Assembly: GCA_035457705.1 (NCBI GenBank)
Contig: DATIBD010000070.1
Coordinates: 1 to 64,000, forward strand
Reading direction: 5' to 3'
DNA: 64,000 nucleotides
Source of the DNA: DASPGQ01 sp035457705
Lineage (GTDB): Bacteria > Acidobacteriota > Vicinamibacteria > Marinacidobacterales > SMYC01
Positions 17,539 through 27,017 of the stretch are shown one piece after another (within the stretch, counting starts at the first letter, position 1; each line of letters begins with the position of its first letter). A model generated the notes under the pieces. The model was not told the DNA's origin. It worked only from the letters and a program-made list of their open reading frames with translations, and did not search any database. The translations under genes were made by a program, and so were the position numbers.

Positions 17539-19330
17539 CGCTCTTGAGAACGGCAACGAAAGCCGATTGCGGGATCTCCACCTCCCCCACCATCTTCATC
17601 CGCTTCTTGCCCTCTTTCTGTTTCTCGAGGAGTTTGCGTTTTCGGGTGATGTCTCCGCCGTAACATTTCGCGGTAACGTCCTTGCGAAACGCGTTGATCG
17701 TCGTGCGGGCGATGATCTTGCTCCCGATCGCCCCCTGAATGGCGATTTTGAACTGCTGACGCGGAATCGTCTCGGCGAGCCGCTCGCAATAGTGAAGCGC
17801 GCGTGAGCGGGCTTTCTCCTCGTGGACGAGCTGTGACAACGCATCGACGCGTTCGCCGTTCACCAGAATGTCGACTTTCACGATCCGCGTCTCACGGTAG
17901 TCGAGCAGCTCGTAGTCGAACGAGCCGTAGCCCTGCGTCACGGTCTTGAGCCGGTCGTAGAAGTCGAACAGCACCTCGGCGAGTGGAAGCTCGGACGTCA
18001 ACTCGACCCGCCCCTGCGCCAAATAGTGAAACGTCGAGCTCTCGCCTCGTCGCTCGCGGCATAGCTCCATGACGACGCCCACGTAGCGCTCCGGCATCAT
18101 CACCGAGGCCTTGATGTAGGGCTCCTCCGTCTTCACGATGGCGTTCGGATCGGGGAACTGGCTGGGATTGTCGATCATCAGGACTTCGTTCCCTTCGACG
18201 GTGATGCGGTACTTTACCGAGGGTGCGGAGAGGAGCAGAGAGAGGCCGTACTCGCGCTGCAGGCGCTCCTGCACGACGTCGAGATGTAACAATCCCAGGA
18301 ACCCGCAACGAAATCCGAAGCCCAAGGCCGCGGAGGAATCCTTTTCGTACCGGAGAGCCGGATCGTTGAGGGCGAGCTTCTCCAGTGCCTTGGCGAGGTC
18401 CTCGTATTCGTCCGTCGACATCGGATAGATCGAGGAGAAGACGACTGGCTTGGCTTCCTTGTATCCGGGGAGCGGCGCCTTTGCGGGCTTCTCGGCGTCG
18501 GTGACCGTGTCCCCCATCGCGATATCGCGGATCGTCTTGATGTTGGCGATGACATACCCGACGGCGCCTGCGGAAAGCTCCTTCGTCTTGACTCGCTTCA
18601 ACTGCAGCAGGCCCACTTCCTCGACCTCGTACTCCTTGGCGGTGTGCATCAGCCGAACTCTTTGCCCCGGCGCGAGCTTGCCGTCTTGCACACGAACGAG
18701 GAGCACGACGCCGCGATAGGGGTCGTATTGCGCATCGAAAATCAGGGCTTTGAGAGCAGATTCCGCGTCTCCTCGCGGCGGCGGCAGCTTCGCCACAATC
18801 GCTTCGAGGAGCTCTTCGATTCCCTGACCGAGCTTCGCCGAAACCAGGATGGCCTCGAAGGGGTCGAGCCCGAGGTCGGCATCGATCTCCTCGCGTGCGC
18901 GCTCGACGTCCGCGGCGGGAAGATCGATCTTGTTGATTACCGGGAGAAGCGCCAGGTCGTACTCCATCGCCAAGTAGAGGTTCGCCAACGTCTGCGCTTC
19001 GACTCCCTGCGATGCGTCCACCAGGATGATGGCGCCGTCGCAGGACATCAGTGCGCGACGCACCTCGTGGGAGAAGTCGACGTGACCCGGCGTATCGATG
19101 AGATTGAGAAGGTACTGTTTGGAGTCCTTCGCATCATAGAGGAGCGTGACGCTGTTGCTCTTGATGGTGATGCCGCGCTCCCTCTCGAGGTCCATCGAGT
19201 CCAGGATCTGATCGCGAAATTCCCGCTCCGCCACCGCACCGCAGCGCTGGATGAGGCGGTCCGCGAGAGTCGACTTACCATGGTCGATGTGCGCAATAAT
19301 GCAGAAATTGCGGATGCTCTCTGCGGTCAT
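17528..19330 (-). CDS. lepA: Elongation factor 4 (back-translocating GTPase LepA)
   Basis: A 600-residue translational GTPase of normal family length. The G1 motif AHIDHGKST is at the N-terminus, G3 is DTPGHVDFSHEV, G4 is NKID, and the switch region has RERGITIKSNSV. The LepA-specific C-terminal domain is present, ending ... RKRKLLEKQKEGKKRMKMVG then EIPQSAFVAVLK. It acts on stalled or mis-set ribosomes, mainly in initiation and under ionic stress. It is the first gene of a six-gene minus-strand operon (lepA, hemW, MATE-like, propeller, RNase Z-like, nudC). The short region upstream (19331-19421) is shared with the divergent DoxX gene. Confidence 0.98.
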   Translation of the reverse strand: MTAESIRNFCIIAHIDHGKSTLADRLIQRCGAVAEREFRDQILDSMDLERERGITIKSNSVTLLYDAKDSKQYLLNLIDTPGHVDFSHEVRRALMSCDGAIILVDASQGVEAQTLANLYLAMEYDLALLPVINKIDLPAADVERAREEIDADLGLDPFEAILVSAKLGQGIEELLEAIVAKLPPPRGDAESALKALIFDAQYDPYRGVVLLVRVQDGKLAPGQRVRLMHTAKEYEVEEVGLLQLKRVKTKELSAGAVGYVIANIKTIRDIAMGDTVTDAEKPAKAPLPGYKEAKPVVFSSIYPMSTDEYEDLAKALEKLALNDPALRYEKDSSAALGFGFRCGFLGLLHLDVVQERLQREYGLSLLLSAPSVKYRITVEGNEVLMIDNPSQFPDPNAIVKTEEPYIKASVMMPERYVGVVMELCRERRGESSTFHYLAQGRVELTSELPLAEVLFDFYDRLKTVTQGYGSFDYELLDYRETRIVKVDILVNGERVDALSQLVHEEKARSRALHYCERLAETIPRQQFKIAIQGAIGSKIIARTTINAFRKDVTAKCYGGDITRKRKLLEKQKEGKKRMKMVGEVEIPQSAFVAVLKSDES

Positions 19331-19370
19331 GGAAGTGGATCCAAACCCTTGAGTCTAGCACGCACGGGTG

Positions 19371-19400
19371 TTGGACACCCGCGCTGGAACCGTGTAAAAA
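19371..19400 (+). promoter_or_regulatory. Putative promoter for the DoxX gene
   Basis: TTGGAC (19371-19376) and TAAAAA (19395-19400), 18 bases apart, make a moderate sigma70-like promoter. The -35 lies in a small hairpin GGGTGT-TGG-ACACCC (19366-19380), which could bind a regulator or mark the boundary with the divergent lepA operon. Confidence 0.35.
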
Positions 19401-19421
19401 GCACGCGCAGGAGGTCGTCTC

Positions 19422-19823
19422 ATGGAACGCTTTCTCGGAAGGTTCGCTCCTCAGACTTACGCACTTCTTCGCCTTGTCGCCGGACTCCTGTTCGCCCAGC
19501 ACGGCGCCCAGAAGCTCTTCGGCCTGCTGGGTGGTTTCGGGGGCGAGCCCGGCAACACGGCGCAGCTATTCTCGTTGATTGGTCTAGCGGGGGTCATCGA
19601 GTTCTTCGGCGGTCTTCTCATCGCCGTCGGGCTACAGGCCGGCGTGATTGCATTCATCGCGAGCGGTGAGATGGCATTCGCCTATTTCATGGCACACGCT
19701 CCTCGGGCGCTCTTTCCCATCCAGAACGGGGGTGAGCTCGCCATGCTCTATTGTTTCCTATGGCTGTTCATCGCGTCGAAAGGATCCGGCATCTGGAGCG
19801 TCGACGCTCTCAGGAAACGATAG
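19422..19823 (+). CDS. DoxX family membrane protein
   Basis: A 133-residue protein with four hydrophobic segments. The N-terminal helix LLRLVAGLLFAQHGAQKLFG followed by a Gly-rich loop is the DoxX signature. The second helix reads LAGVIEFFGGLLIAVGLQAG, with the conserved E-x-x-G-G. DoxX proteins are small integral membrane proteins, in some bacteria partners of redox enzymes, and the exact role here is unknown. The start is firm because CAGGAGG lies about nine bases upstream of the ATG. Confidence 0.88.
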   Translation: MERFLGRFAPQTYALLRLVAGLLFAQHGAQKLFGLLGGFGGEPGNTAQLFSLIGLAGVIEFFGGLLIAVGLQAGVIAFIASGEMAFAYFMAHAPRALFPIQNGGELAMLYCFLWLFIASKGSGIWSVDALRKR

Positions 19824-20037
19824 ACTCCGCTGCCGAGGGGGGGACCCCACGCCGTCGGACGCTTCCAAATATCGGTTTTAAATCGCACCCTCCCGACGGC
19901 AGAAAAACGCCTTCCGGAGTCGCGTCAGAAAGTCTCGGCCACCGCGCGGCGGGCTGCGCTCGGTACCTTTTCGTCATCCAGTCGAGCTCGACGCCCATCT
20001 GGCATTCGTCTTGCTAGTAGACGCAGCGAGTCCCCCG

Positions 20038-20559
20038 ATGCATGGTTTCAGAACCGCCCTCTCTGGGCTGATTCTCTTGGCGGCCCATGTCGCCGCCTCC
20101 CCCGCCGGCACGGAGCTCCAGGGCTCTGTTTTGAAGCGTATCTTTTCCTACGACAAGGACCTGCGGGCCAGCGAAAAGATCGTCATCCTGATCGTGGCGC
20201 CAACTAGGGAAAGCGAAGAAGCTCGTGACGTCGCCGCTGTTTTCCGAGAGATGAGTCTTTTTCCCGCGGTCGTCGGAGTCAACGACCTGAACGATGACCT
20301 AACGGCGACGCTCAGCCCCTACTCGACCGTCGTGTACTTGATTCCCGGGGCCGACGTATCGGCGGTGAAGGAGTTCGCGGCCCAGAAGGGCTTCCTGTCA
20401 GTCTCGGCAGAGACATCTCTTGCCGAGGATGGACACGTCTCGGTCAGCGTCGGCGTTCGAGGTGATCAATCCGAGATCGTGATCAACCTTCCCCGGCTAC
20501 AAACGGAACGTCACGAGCTTTCCGCCGAGCTGCTGAACCTCGCGCGCGTCATTCGCTAA
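20038..20559 (+). CDS. YfiR/DUF4154-like periplasmic protein
   Basis: A 173-residue protein with a signal peptide (MHGFRTALSGLILLAAHVAA). The mature part has a core resembling the YfiR/DUF4154 fold: KIVILIVAP, a central TVVYLIPGADVSAV strand-turn, and a C-terminal GVRGDQSEIVINLPRLQTER then LSAELLNLARVI, which parallels the family's end (strand with IN, then LLxLARV). YfiR regulates a membrane diguanylate cyclase from the periplasm, but no cyclase is adjacent here. I start at the ATG at 20038; a longer TTG frame begins at 20011. The last 11 bases overlap the convergent D-aminoacylase gene. Confidence 0.5.
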   Translation: MHGFRTALSGLILLAAHVAASPAGTELQGSVLKRIFSYDKDLRASEKIVILIVAPTRESEEARDVAAVFREMSLFPAVVGVNDLNDDLTATLSPYSTVVYLIPGADVSAVKEFAAQKGFLSVSAETSLAEDGHVSVSVGVRGDQSEIVINLPRLQTERHELSAELLNLARVIR

Positions 20560-22180
20560 GCGCTGATGCGAGAGCTTTCGCCGGTTGCGCGGGATCCGAG
20601 TCTGCCTTCCGAGACCGGTAGATAGGGACCCCTAGAAGCGCTCCGGTCAGCTCGCCGTCCCGAATAGCGAAGCGTCCGTTCACGAGGACGTGGACCGTGC
20701 CTTCCGAGAATCGCCGTGGCTCTTCATAAGTTGCACGATCCCGAATCCGCTCGCTTTGAAAAACCGCGATATCCGCCACCGCCCCCACCCGAATCCGGCC
20801 CCGGTCCTCGAGACGAAGAAACTCGGCGGCGAGACCGCTCATGCTTCGAATGGCGAATGGCATGGTAATGACCGGTTCGTCGAGCACGTAGAGACGAAGC
20901 TTTTTCGTGAACGCCCCGAAGACGCGAGGATGACTCACGACCTGATCGGGTCTGGGGTCGCGGCCGTCGGTACAAGTCATCATCCAATCACGCGTCGCGA
21001 GGAAGCGTGTGTTCTCCATGTCGTACAGATCCAGGTTCATGACGGCCGCTGAACCTCCTTCCAGGATCCGACGCACGGTCTCGGGTATGGTGAGTCCCCA
21101 GGCGGTCGCGACCTCGGTGAGCGTTCTTCCGTTGAGCTCTGGGCGAGGATCCACGATCCGTATCTTCTCCGCACCTCCCCGGATGGCGAGCATCTCCGCC
21201 ATCTCCGAAGCGATTCGGGCGAAGCTCTCGGGGTCTCGCAATCGCAAGAGCATCGCCTCCTCCCCTCCGTCGGAGGCCCACCTCGGAATCGTATAAGCGG
21301 ACAGACTCGACTGAGTCGCGGTGTAGACGTGCTGGGCTGCGGCCACATCGACCCCGCGGGCGCGAGCTTCGTCGATGAGCTTCGCCCCCTCGGGGGCACG
21401 CCCGTAGTTGTGCGCTCCCTGAGGATTGAAATGGCTGAAAATGACGCGAGCCCCGGAAGACTCGCCGATCTCGATTCCCTCCCGGATCGAGCCCACAAAC
21501 CCGATCCCCTGGTAGCTCGCGCCGAGGTCCCGGTCGTGGGTGTCGTAGATTCCGCCGTACTCGGCAACGACCCTCGCAAGCTCGATGACCTCCTCGGTCG
21601 AGGCGAAAAAGCCCGGAGTGTAGAAGAGCCCCGTCGAGAGCCCGAACGCACCTTCGTTCATACCTTGCCGAACGAGCTCGCGCATCGCCTGGAGCTCCGC
21701 ATCTGTCGGAGCACGGTTTTCCATCCCCAGGACCTCTCGCCGAATCGTCCCGTGTCCCACATACGTGAGGGCATTGACTCCAATCCCGCCCTGGGAAAGC
21801 AAGGCGAGCTTCTCATCCACCCGCGGAGTGCCAGCCCCATCCACTCCGAGCACGACCGTGGTAATTCCCTGATGGAGAAACGCCGCACCCGAGCGCCCAT
21901 AGTCCTCGGCGAGCTCCGCGTGTGAATGCATGTCGATGAATCCCGGAGTCACCATGAGACCGTCCAAGTCCATCACGGTGTCGGCCTCGAGGCTCGCCTC
22001 GGTAGAGTCGCCCACGAATACGATGCGGTCGCCGGCGATGCCAATGTCCCATTTCGAGGGCTCGGCGCCCGTGCCGTCGTAGACCAAGCCCCCGCGAAGG
22101 AGAAGGTCGGCGTGCTCACGCGGAGCACAGGCGACGGTGAGAAGAAGAGCCGCCGATAGGATGGATCCGGCGTTCCTCAT
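20549..22180 (-). CDS. N-acyl-D-amino-acid deacylase family amidohydrolase, lipoprotein
   Basis: A 543-residue amidohydrolase-superfamily enzyme. The start at 22180 gives a lipoprotein signal with lipobox LTVAC (LLLTVACAPRE), so it should be lipid-anchored outside the inner membrane. The N-terminal composite domain DLLLRGGLVYDGTGAEP leads into the metal motif TPGFIDMHSHAELA, with later ligands in SHFNPQGAHN and the Asp in CTDGRDPRP. The C-terminal IRVGAVADIAVFQ is the usual amidohydrolase closing sheet. D-aminoacylase or a related D-peptide/hydantoin-type activity is likely, and the exact substrate is uncertain. It follows the M28 peptidase gene on the same strand after 76 bases. Confidence 0.82.
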   Translation of the reverse strand: MRNAGSILSAALLLTVACAPREHADLLLRGGLVYDGTGAEPSKWDIGIAGDRIVFVGDSTEASLEADTVMDLDGLMVTPGFIDMHSHAELAEDYGRSGAAFLHQGITTVVLGVDGAGTPRVDEKLALLSQGGIGVNALTYVGHGTIRREVLGMENRAPTDAELQAMRELVRQGMNEGAFGLSTGLFYTPGFFASTEEVIELARVVAEYGGIYDTHDRDLGASYQGIGFVGSIREGIEIGESSGARVIFSHFNPQGAHNYGRAPEGAKLIDEARARGVDVAAAQHVYTATQSSLSAYTIPRWASDGGEEAMLLRLRDPESFARIASEMAEMLAIRGGAEKIRIVDPRPELNGRTLTEVATAWGLTIPETVRRILEGGSAAVMNLDLYDMENTRFLATRDWMMTCTDGRDPRPDQVVSHPRVFGAFTKKLRLYVLDEPVITMPFAIRSMSGLAAEFLRLEDRGRIRVGAVADIAVFQSERIRDRATYEEPRRFSEGTVHVLVNGRFAIRDGELTGALLGVPIYRSRKADSDPAQPAKALASALSE

Positions 22181-22256
22181 GTCAGCGAGAGGCGTCGGCT
22201 GCACGACCCGCGCAGTGGAATCACTTCATGCGGCCAGCAAACAAGCTCTCAACGCT

Positions 22257-24026
22257 TCACTCCCGCGCGCGGGGTGTGAGCTCAGTCTCCTGACGCTCGC
22301 CATTTCTCAGAAAAATGACCGTCACCGGCTGACCCACTTTGACGACGTCGAGGGCGAATGTGTAGTCGTAGATATTCGTGATCTTCTGCCCTGCCATCTC
22401 GACGATGACGTCCCCGGCGCGAAGGCCCGCCTGCTCGGCGGGGCCACCCTCGATGACCCCGCTCAGGAGAAGACCGTCGACCTCGGTCGTGTAATCCGGA
22501 ATCGTCCCGGTGAAGGCGCGCACGGTATCTCGGCTGCCTCCCGCCTGTCGTGTCCGAGCCACCTTGACGAACTCGGGGCGCTCGGTGAGCTCGGAGAGCT
22601 TTTGCGCGAGGAGCCCACCGAATTCGACGACTCGGCGGAGGTCCTCGTAATTGATCAACTCGGGACGGTCCGCCGGCCGATGGTACTCGGAGTGGCTTCC
22701 GGTGAAGAAATTGATCGAGGGTATCGACACCTGGTTGAAGCTCGTCACATCGGTCGGAAGATAGGGGTCCTCGCTGAGCTCGATATCGAACCCGATCGGC
22801 AAGTTGGTCTGCTCGACGAGGCGAGGCCAGAGCGGACTCGTTCCCACAGCCTGGAGGATGAGCTTGTTGTCACGCATCCGCCCTACCATGTCGAAGTTGA
22901 CGTAGGCGACGATCTCCTCGGGAGGCAGGACTTCCGACCTCAAGAAATCGGTGGAGCCTAGAAGTCCGAGCTCTTCGCCGGACCAGAACGCGATCGCGAC
23001 CGAGGACAATAGCTCGAGGTTTCGCAGGCGCTCGGCGATGCTCAAAACCGCAGAGACACCCGAGGCGTTGTCGTCGGCCCCCGCATGCACCTGTCCCACT
23101 TCGTCTTGCCTGGCGAGGGAATTTCCGTCCCGCCCTCGGCCTAAGTGGTCGTAGTGGGCCCCGAGCACGACGAAGCGATCGAGCTTCCTGCCGGGAATGA
23201 TACCGGCAACGTTGCGAGCCATTTTGGTCTCGCGCTCCAGTCGCACGTCCAGCTTCACCTCGACGCTCTCGATGGCGAACCCCGAAACGTGTGGGTTCGC
23301 CGTGTCGAGCTCCTTTTGGACGTCGGAGAGGATCTTGCCGGAGGGAGCGAGAAGTTTGTCGGCGACCTCACTCGTGATGCTCGCAGCCACGATGTCGGAG
23401 CCCGCAGCGGCCGTATCGAAGCTCATGCCCACGAGCTCTCCCGCGTTCGGCGAGCGGGGTCCGGTGACGACCAGGAGCCCCTTCGCGCCACGCTCGCGGG
23501 CGCCCAGCGCCTTGTAGCGGAGGCCCGAATAGCGGGCGAGCACACTCTTGACCTCGGTGGACGCGTCCTCGGGAAAGTAGCGCAGAACGAGAACCATCTT
23601 TCCCTCGACGTCGAGCCCGTGATAGCTGTCGTAACCAAAGCTCTGGCTCTCGGGAACGGTGATTCCGTATCCCGCGAACACGACTTCCCCCGAAACCTCC
23701 CCCGTGTCGGAGAAAGACAATCCCCGGAGCCCGGAAGCGGGCGCGGCCCAATCGCCGATCGACAACGTCGAGCCCGTGTCCTTCACGCCGGCGGTGAAAG
23801 GAAACGGCAGGCGAAAATCCGACTGGCCGGCAAGTGGACGCAGGCCCAATCGCTTCAATTCTGAAACGAGATAGTCGGCAGCTCGACTCGCCCCATCCGT
23901 ACCCGTGAGGCGTCCCTCCATCGTTTCCGAGGCGAGCGCCGTAACGTGCGTCTCGAGGTCCACGGACTGGCCCCACGCCACTCCCAGCGAGAGCGACCAC
24001 AGGGCGACGGCGGAAGCAAACTTCAT
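22257..24026 (-). CDS. Secreted M28 aminopeptidase with PA-type insert and C-terminal PDZ domain
   Basis: A 589-residue secreted peptidase. The signal peptide is MKFASAVALWSLSLGVAWG. Residues about 110-260 contain a protease-associated type insert (VVFAGYGITVPESQSFGYDS). The M28 zinc core follows: VVLGAHYDHLGRG (His and Asp ligands), HAGADDNASGVSAVL (bridging Asp), FWSGEELGLLGSTDF (catalytic Glu pair), NFDMVGRM and FFTGSHSEYHRPAD (last His). The C-terminal 90 residues form a PDZ domain (LLLSGVIEGGPAEQAGLRAG). It likely trims peptides in the periplasm or outside the cell. Its ATG overlaps the stop of the TolB-like gene as ATGA, so the two are coupled. Confidence 0.92.
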   Translation of the reverse strand: MKFASAVALWSLSLGVAWGQSVDLETHVTALASETMEGRLTGTDGASRAADYLVSELKRLGLRPLAGQSDFRLPFPFTAGVKDTGSTLSIGDWAAPASGLRGLSFSDTGEVSGEVVFAGYGITVPESQSFGYDSYHGLDVEGKMVLVLRYFPEDASTEVKSVLARYSGLRYKALGARERGAKGLLVVTGPRSPNAGELVGMSFDTAAAGSDIVAASITSEVADKLLAPSGKILSDVQKELDTANPHVSGFAIESVEVKLDVRLERETKMARNVAGIIPGRKLDRFVVLGAHYDHLGRGRDGNSLARQDEVGQVHAGADDNASGVSAVLSIAERLRNLELLSSVAIAFWSGEELGLLGSTDFLRSEVLPPEEIVAYVNFDMVGRMRDNKLILQAVGTSPLWPRLVEQTNLPIGFDIELSEDPYLPTDVTSFNQVSIPSINFFTGSHSEYHRPADRPELINYEDLRRVVEFGGLLAQKLSELTERPEFVKVARTRQAGGSRDTVRAFTGTIPDYTTEVDGLLLSGVIEGGPAEQAGLRAGDVIVEMAGQKITNIYDYTFALDVVKVGQPVTVIFLRNGERQETELTPRARE

Positions 24027-25129
24027 GGAGCACCCCCCCCTCGAACCTGAGAAGCCTCGAGCGCTTCGACGGCTCGTTCATGGTTCCAGCTCGCGAGAAA
24101 AATCTGCCCGCCGCTTCCGCCAGCGCGGTTCGAGGTCCAGGCGAGCTGGCGGCCGTCGGGCGAAGGCACGGGGAGCGCGTCGAACCCATCCGTATAGGTG
24201 ACCCTGACGGGCTCCTTCTTGCCTTCCATATCCACGATGTAAATCTCGAAGTTGGTGAACCCCAGCTTGTTGGAGGCGAAGAAGACGTACTCGCCCGAAG
24301 GATGAGCGTAGGGGGCCCAGCTCATCGCACCAAAATCCGTGAGCTGACGCACGTCGGTGCCATCCGGCTTCATGGTGAAGACATCGGCAACGAGGCCGTC
24401 TTCGTCAAATCGCCGCCAAACGATTCTCGATCCATCGGCGACGAAGAAGGGTCCCCCGTCGTAACCCGGAACGTCCGTGAGCCTCTTTAGATCGGAGCCG
24501 TCCGCCCTCATGAGGTAGAGATCGCCGAAATAGGAGGGGTTCACTTCGAGCAGATTCCGTTCCTTCTCGGTCAAATCGCGGTCGTAGGCCCCCCGCGTGG
24601 AGGTGAAGACGATCCAGGCGCCGTCGGGCGAATAGCTCGCCTCGGCATCGTATCCGCGGAAGTCGGTCAGTCTCCTCAGGACGCCTTCCGTTCGCTCGTA
24701 GACATAGAGCTCCATCTCCGGATCGTAGTCCCAGGCGTAACGACGTTCCTTGCCCGATTCTCGCAGCTCCAGCTCTGCCTTCTGGAGAGCTTCGGTGCGC
24801 GGATCGTGGTGGGTCGAGGCGAAGAGAATGTTGCCCGTGCCCACTTGGAAGAACGGGCAGGTCGTCTTGCCCATCCCGGGTGAAATGCGAACGGTATCGC
24901 CCGTCGTCAAGTCGAGCTCGTAGATCTGATAAAAGGGATTGCCCGGCTCGCGCTCGCTCTGGAAAACCAACCGCTTCCCGTCCGGCGAAAAATATCCCTC
25001 GCCGGCGCGGCGCCCCTCGAACGTGAGTCTGCGGATTCGGGTGAGAAAATCCTTCTCCGCATAGTCTCCTCCGAGAACGCTGCCAGCGGAACCACACAGA
25101 AACAGACCGAGCCAGGCGGCAGCTTTCAT
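24023..25129 (-). CDS. Secreted TolB/PD40-type beta-propeller protein
   Basis: A 368-residue protein with a signal peptide (MKAAAWLGLFLCGSAGSVLG). At least five PD40 blades are visible, for example GEGYFSPDGKRLVFQSER, DAEASYSPDGAWIVFTSTRG, GGPFFVADGSRIVWRR, SWAPYAHPSGEYVFFASNK and PVPSPDGRQLAWTSNRAGG. Such propellers bind peptides or partner proteins. The tight coupling to an M28-PDZ peptidase suggests a substrate-presenting partner, which is inference. The last codons contain a run of eight G residues (complement of 24033-24040). The start at 25129 gives the signal peptide; the frame is open 20 codons further. It is divergent from the UbiD gene. Confidence 0.78.
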   Translation of the reverse strand: MKAAAWLGLFLCGSAGSVLGGDYAEKDFLTRIRRLTFEGRRAGEGYFSPDGKRLVFQSEREPGNPFYQIYELDLTTGDTVRISPGMGKTTCPFFQVGTGNILFASTHHDPRTEALQKAELELRESGKERRYAWDYDPEMELYVYERTEGVLRRLTDFRGYDAEASYSPDGAWIVFTSTRGAYDRDLTEKERNLLEVNPSYFGDLYLMRADGSDLKRLTDVPGYDGGPFFVADGSRIVWRRFDEDGLVADVFTMKPDGTDVRQLTDFGAMSWAPYAHPSGEYVFFASNKLGFTNFEIYIVDMEGKKEPVRVTYTDGFDALPVPSPDGRQLAWTSNRAGGSGGQIFLASWNHERAVEALEASQVRGGGAP

Positions 25130-25205
25130 ACGGCGCCCATTGTAAACCAAACGAGAGGCCTCTCTTGACTCGGCGGGGCTAGGGCCCAAGAATCACCGCC
25201 GGACC

Positions 25206-27017
25206 ATGGGTTACAAGAGCCTCGCCGCCTGCGTCGCCGACCTCGAACGCCACGGACATCTCGTGCGGGTTCGAGAAGAAGTTGATCCCTTTCTGGAGAT
25301 GGCGGAGATCCAGCGCCGGGCGTACGTTGCCGGTGCCCCAGCATTGCTGTTCGAGCAGGTTAAGGGGTGTCGATTCTCCTGCGTTTCCAACCTCTTCGGA
25401 ACGCTGGATCGTGCCCGCTTCATCTTTCGCGACAGTCTCGAAGCGGTCAAAAGGATCGTCCAGATCAAGGCCGACCCCGCATCTGCGTGGAGGCGTCCGC
25501 TCACACTCGTCGCTGCGCCGTTCACGGCGGTCTCATCGCTTCCCAGGCGCGTCGGTCGTGCCCCAGTGCTTCGCCATCGCACCCGAATCGAGGACCTTCC
25601 CCAAATCACGAGCTGGCCGGACGACGGCGGCCCCTTCGTCACCCTTCCCCAGGTGTACACGGAACATCCCGACAGCGGAGGCGTCCGTTCCTCGAATCTG
25701 GGAATGTATCGCATCCAGCTATCCGGCAACCGCTATCGCTCCGGCCTAGAGGTCGGTCTTCACTATCAGATCCATCGCGGAATTGGCGTTCACCACGCCG
25801 CAGCGGTCCGCCGTGGCGCGCCGCTTCGAGCTAGCGTCTTTGTTGGAGGCCCTCCGGCACACACGCTCGCCGCGGTGATGCCCTTACCCGAAGGTTTGAG
25901 CGAGCTGCTGTTCGCGGGAATGCTCAATCGAAGGCGGTTTCGCTTCACCCGAGCTGGCCAAAATGTCGTTTCCGCGGACACCGATTTCGTCATCACGGGC
26001 TCCATCGACCCCGAGCGCACGCTCCCCGAAGGACCCTTTGGCGACCACCTCGGCTACTACAGCCTCAGGCACGAGTTTCCCGTGCTCGAGGTCGAGGCGG
26101 TGTTCCACCGCGAAGGAGCACTCTGGCCATTCACCGTCGTGGGCCGACCGCCCCAGGAGGACACGACCTTTGGAAAACTCATCCACGAGATCACCGAGCC
26201 CCTTGTGCCGGTTGAGCTGCCCGGGGTCAAGGCCATCCATGCCGTCGATGCCGCCGGGGTGCATCCCCTCCTGCTCGCCATCGGAAGCGAGCGCTACGTT
26301 CCCTACGGGGAACGAGTGCCTCAGGAGATTCTGACGAGCGCCAACGCTCTGCTGGGCTTCGGTCAGTGCTCGCTGGCGAAATACCTGTTCATCGTCGCAC
26401 AGGAGGACGACCCAACTCTCGACGTCCATGACATCCAGGCGTTTCTGCGCCACGCGCTCGAGCGCGTGGACCTGACACGCGATCTTCATTTTCAGACGCG
26501 AACGACCATCGACACGCTCGACTATTCCGGAACCGGACTGAATGCAGGCTCGAAGCTGGTCGTCGCCGCAGCGGGAAGAAAGAAACGCGAGCTCGCCACC
26601 AAGCCGCCCGGGAGTCTCACCCATGCCAGGCTAGTTTTTCCTGGCGTCCTCGTGCTCGAAACGCCACGGTTCCGAGGCTACGAGGAACAGGAGGTCGAGA
26701 TGGAAGCGCTGTTTCGTCGTCTTTCGACCGCCGCTCTCGAAGGATTCCCCCTCATCGTTCTCGTGGACGACGCCGAGCTCGCGGCCGAGAGCTTGCGCAA
26801 CTTCCTGTGGGTCACGTTTACCCGTTCGAACCCGTCACATGACGTCCATGGTGTCGCGAGCTTCTCTCAGCACAAACACTGGGGCTGCCGGGGACCGCTC
26901 ATCATCGACGCGAGGCTGAAGCCCCATCATGCTCCACCGTTGGTGGAAGACCCCGCCGTTTCGAAGCGCGTCGACGCGCTCGCCAGCACGGGGAAGAGCC
27001 TTCACGGTATTCTCTAG
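25206..27017 (+). CDS. UbiD family decarboxylase
   Basis: A 603-residue prenylated-FMN-dependent (de)carboxylase of the UbiD family. Recognisable regions are VPYGERVPQ, GMYRIQLSGN, GLHYQIHRGIGVHHAAA, HTLAAVMPLPEGLSELLFAG and the family motif EGPFGDHLGYYS, with Asp/Glu residues that line the active site and metal/prFMN site. The N-terminus (GYKSLAACVADLERHGHLVR) is also typical. Likely reactions are ubiquinone-type or aromatic/alpha-beta-unsaturated acid decarboxylation. No UbiX prenyltransferase is in the window. The stop TAG at 27015-27017 lies inside the CTAG that opens the first intergenic repeat. Confidence 0.88.
   Translation: MGYKSLAACVADLERHGHLVRVREEVDPFLEMAEIQRRAYVAGAPALLFEQVKGCRFSCVSNLFGTLDRARFIFRDSLEAVKRIVQIKADPASAWRRPLTLVAAPFTAVSSLPRRVGRAPVLRHRTRIEDLPQITSWPDDGGPFVTLPQVYTEHPDSGGVRSSNLGMYRIQLSGNRYRSGLEVGLHYQIHRGIGVHHAAAVRRGAPLRASVFVGGPPAHTLAAVMPLPEGLSELLFAGMLNRRRFRFTRAGQNVVSADTDFVITGSIDPERTLPEGPFGDHLGYYSLRHEFPVLEVEAVFHREGALWPFTVVGRPPQEDTTFGKLIHEITEPLVPVELPGVKAIHAVDAAGVHPLLLAIGSERYVPYGERVPQEILTSANALLGFGQCSLAKYLFIVAQEDDPTLDVHDIQAFLRHALERVDLTRDLHFQTRTTIDTLDYSGTGLNAGSKLVVAAAGRKKRELATKPPGSLTHARLVFPGVLVLETPRFRGYEEQEVEMEALFRRLSTAALEGFPLIVLVDDAELAAESLRNFLWVTFTRSNPSHDVHGVASFSQHKHWGCRGPLIIDARLKPHHAPPLVEDPAVSKRVDALASTGKSLHGIL

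Noticed and set aside
19851..19903. Possible riboswitch or terminator hairpin (GCCGTCGG with CCGACGGC) in the DoxX-YfiR-like gap
   Set aside because: The arms are more than 25 bases apart with no further structure or U-run, so chance pairing in GC-rich DNA is more likely.
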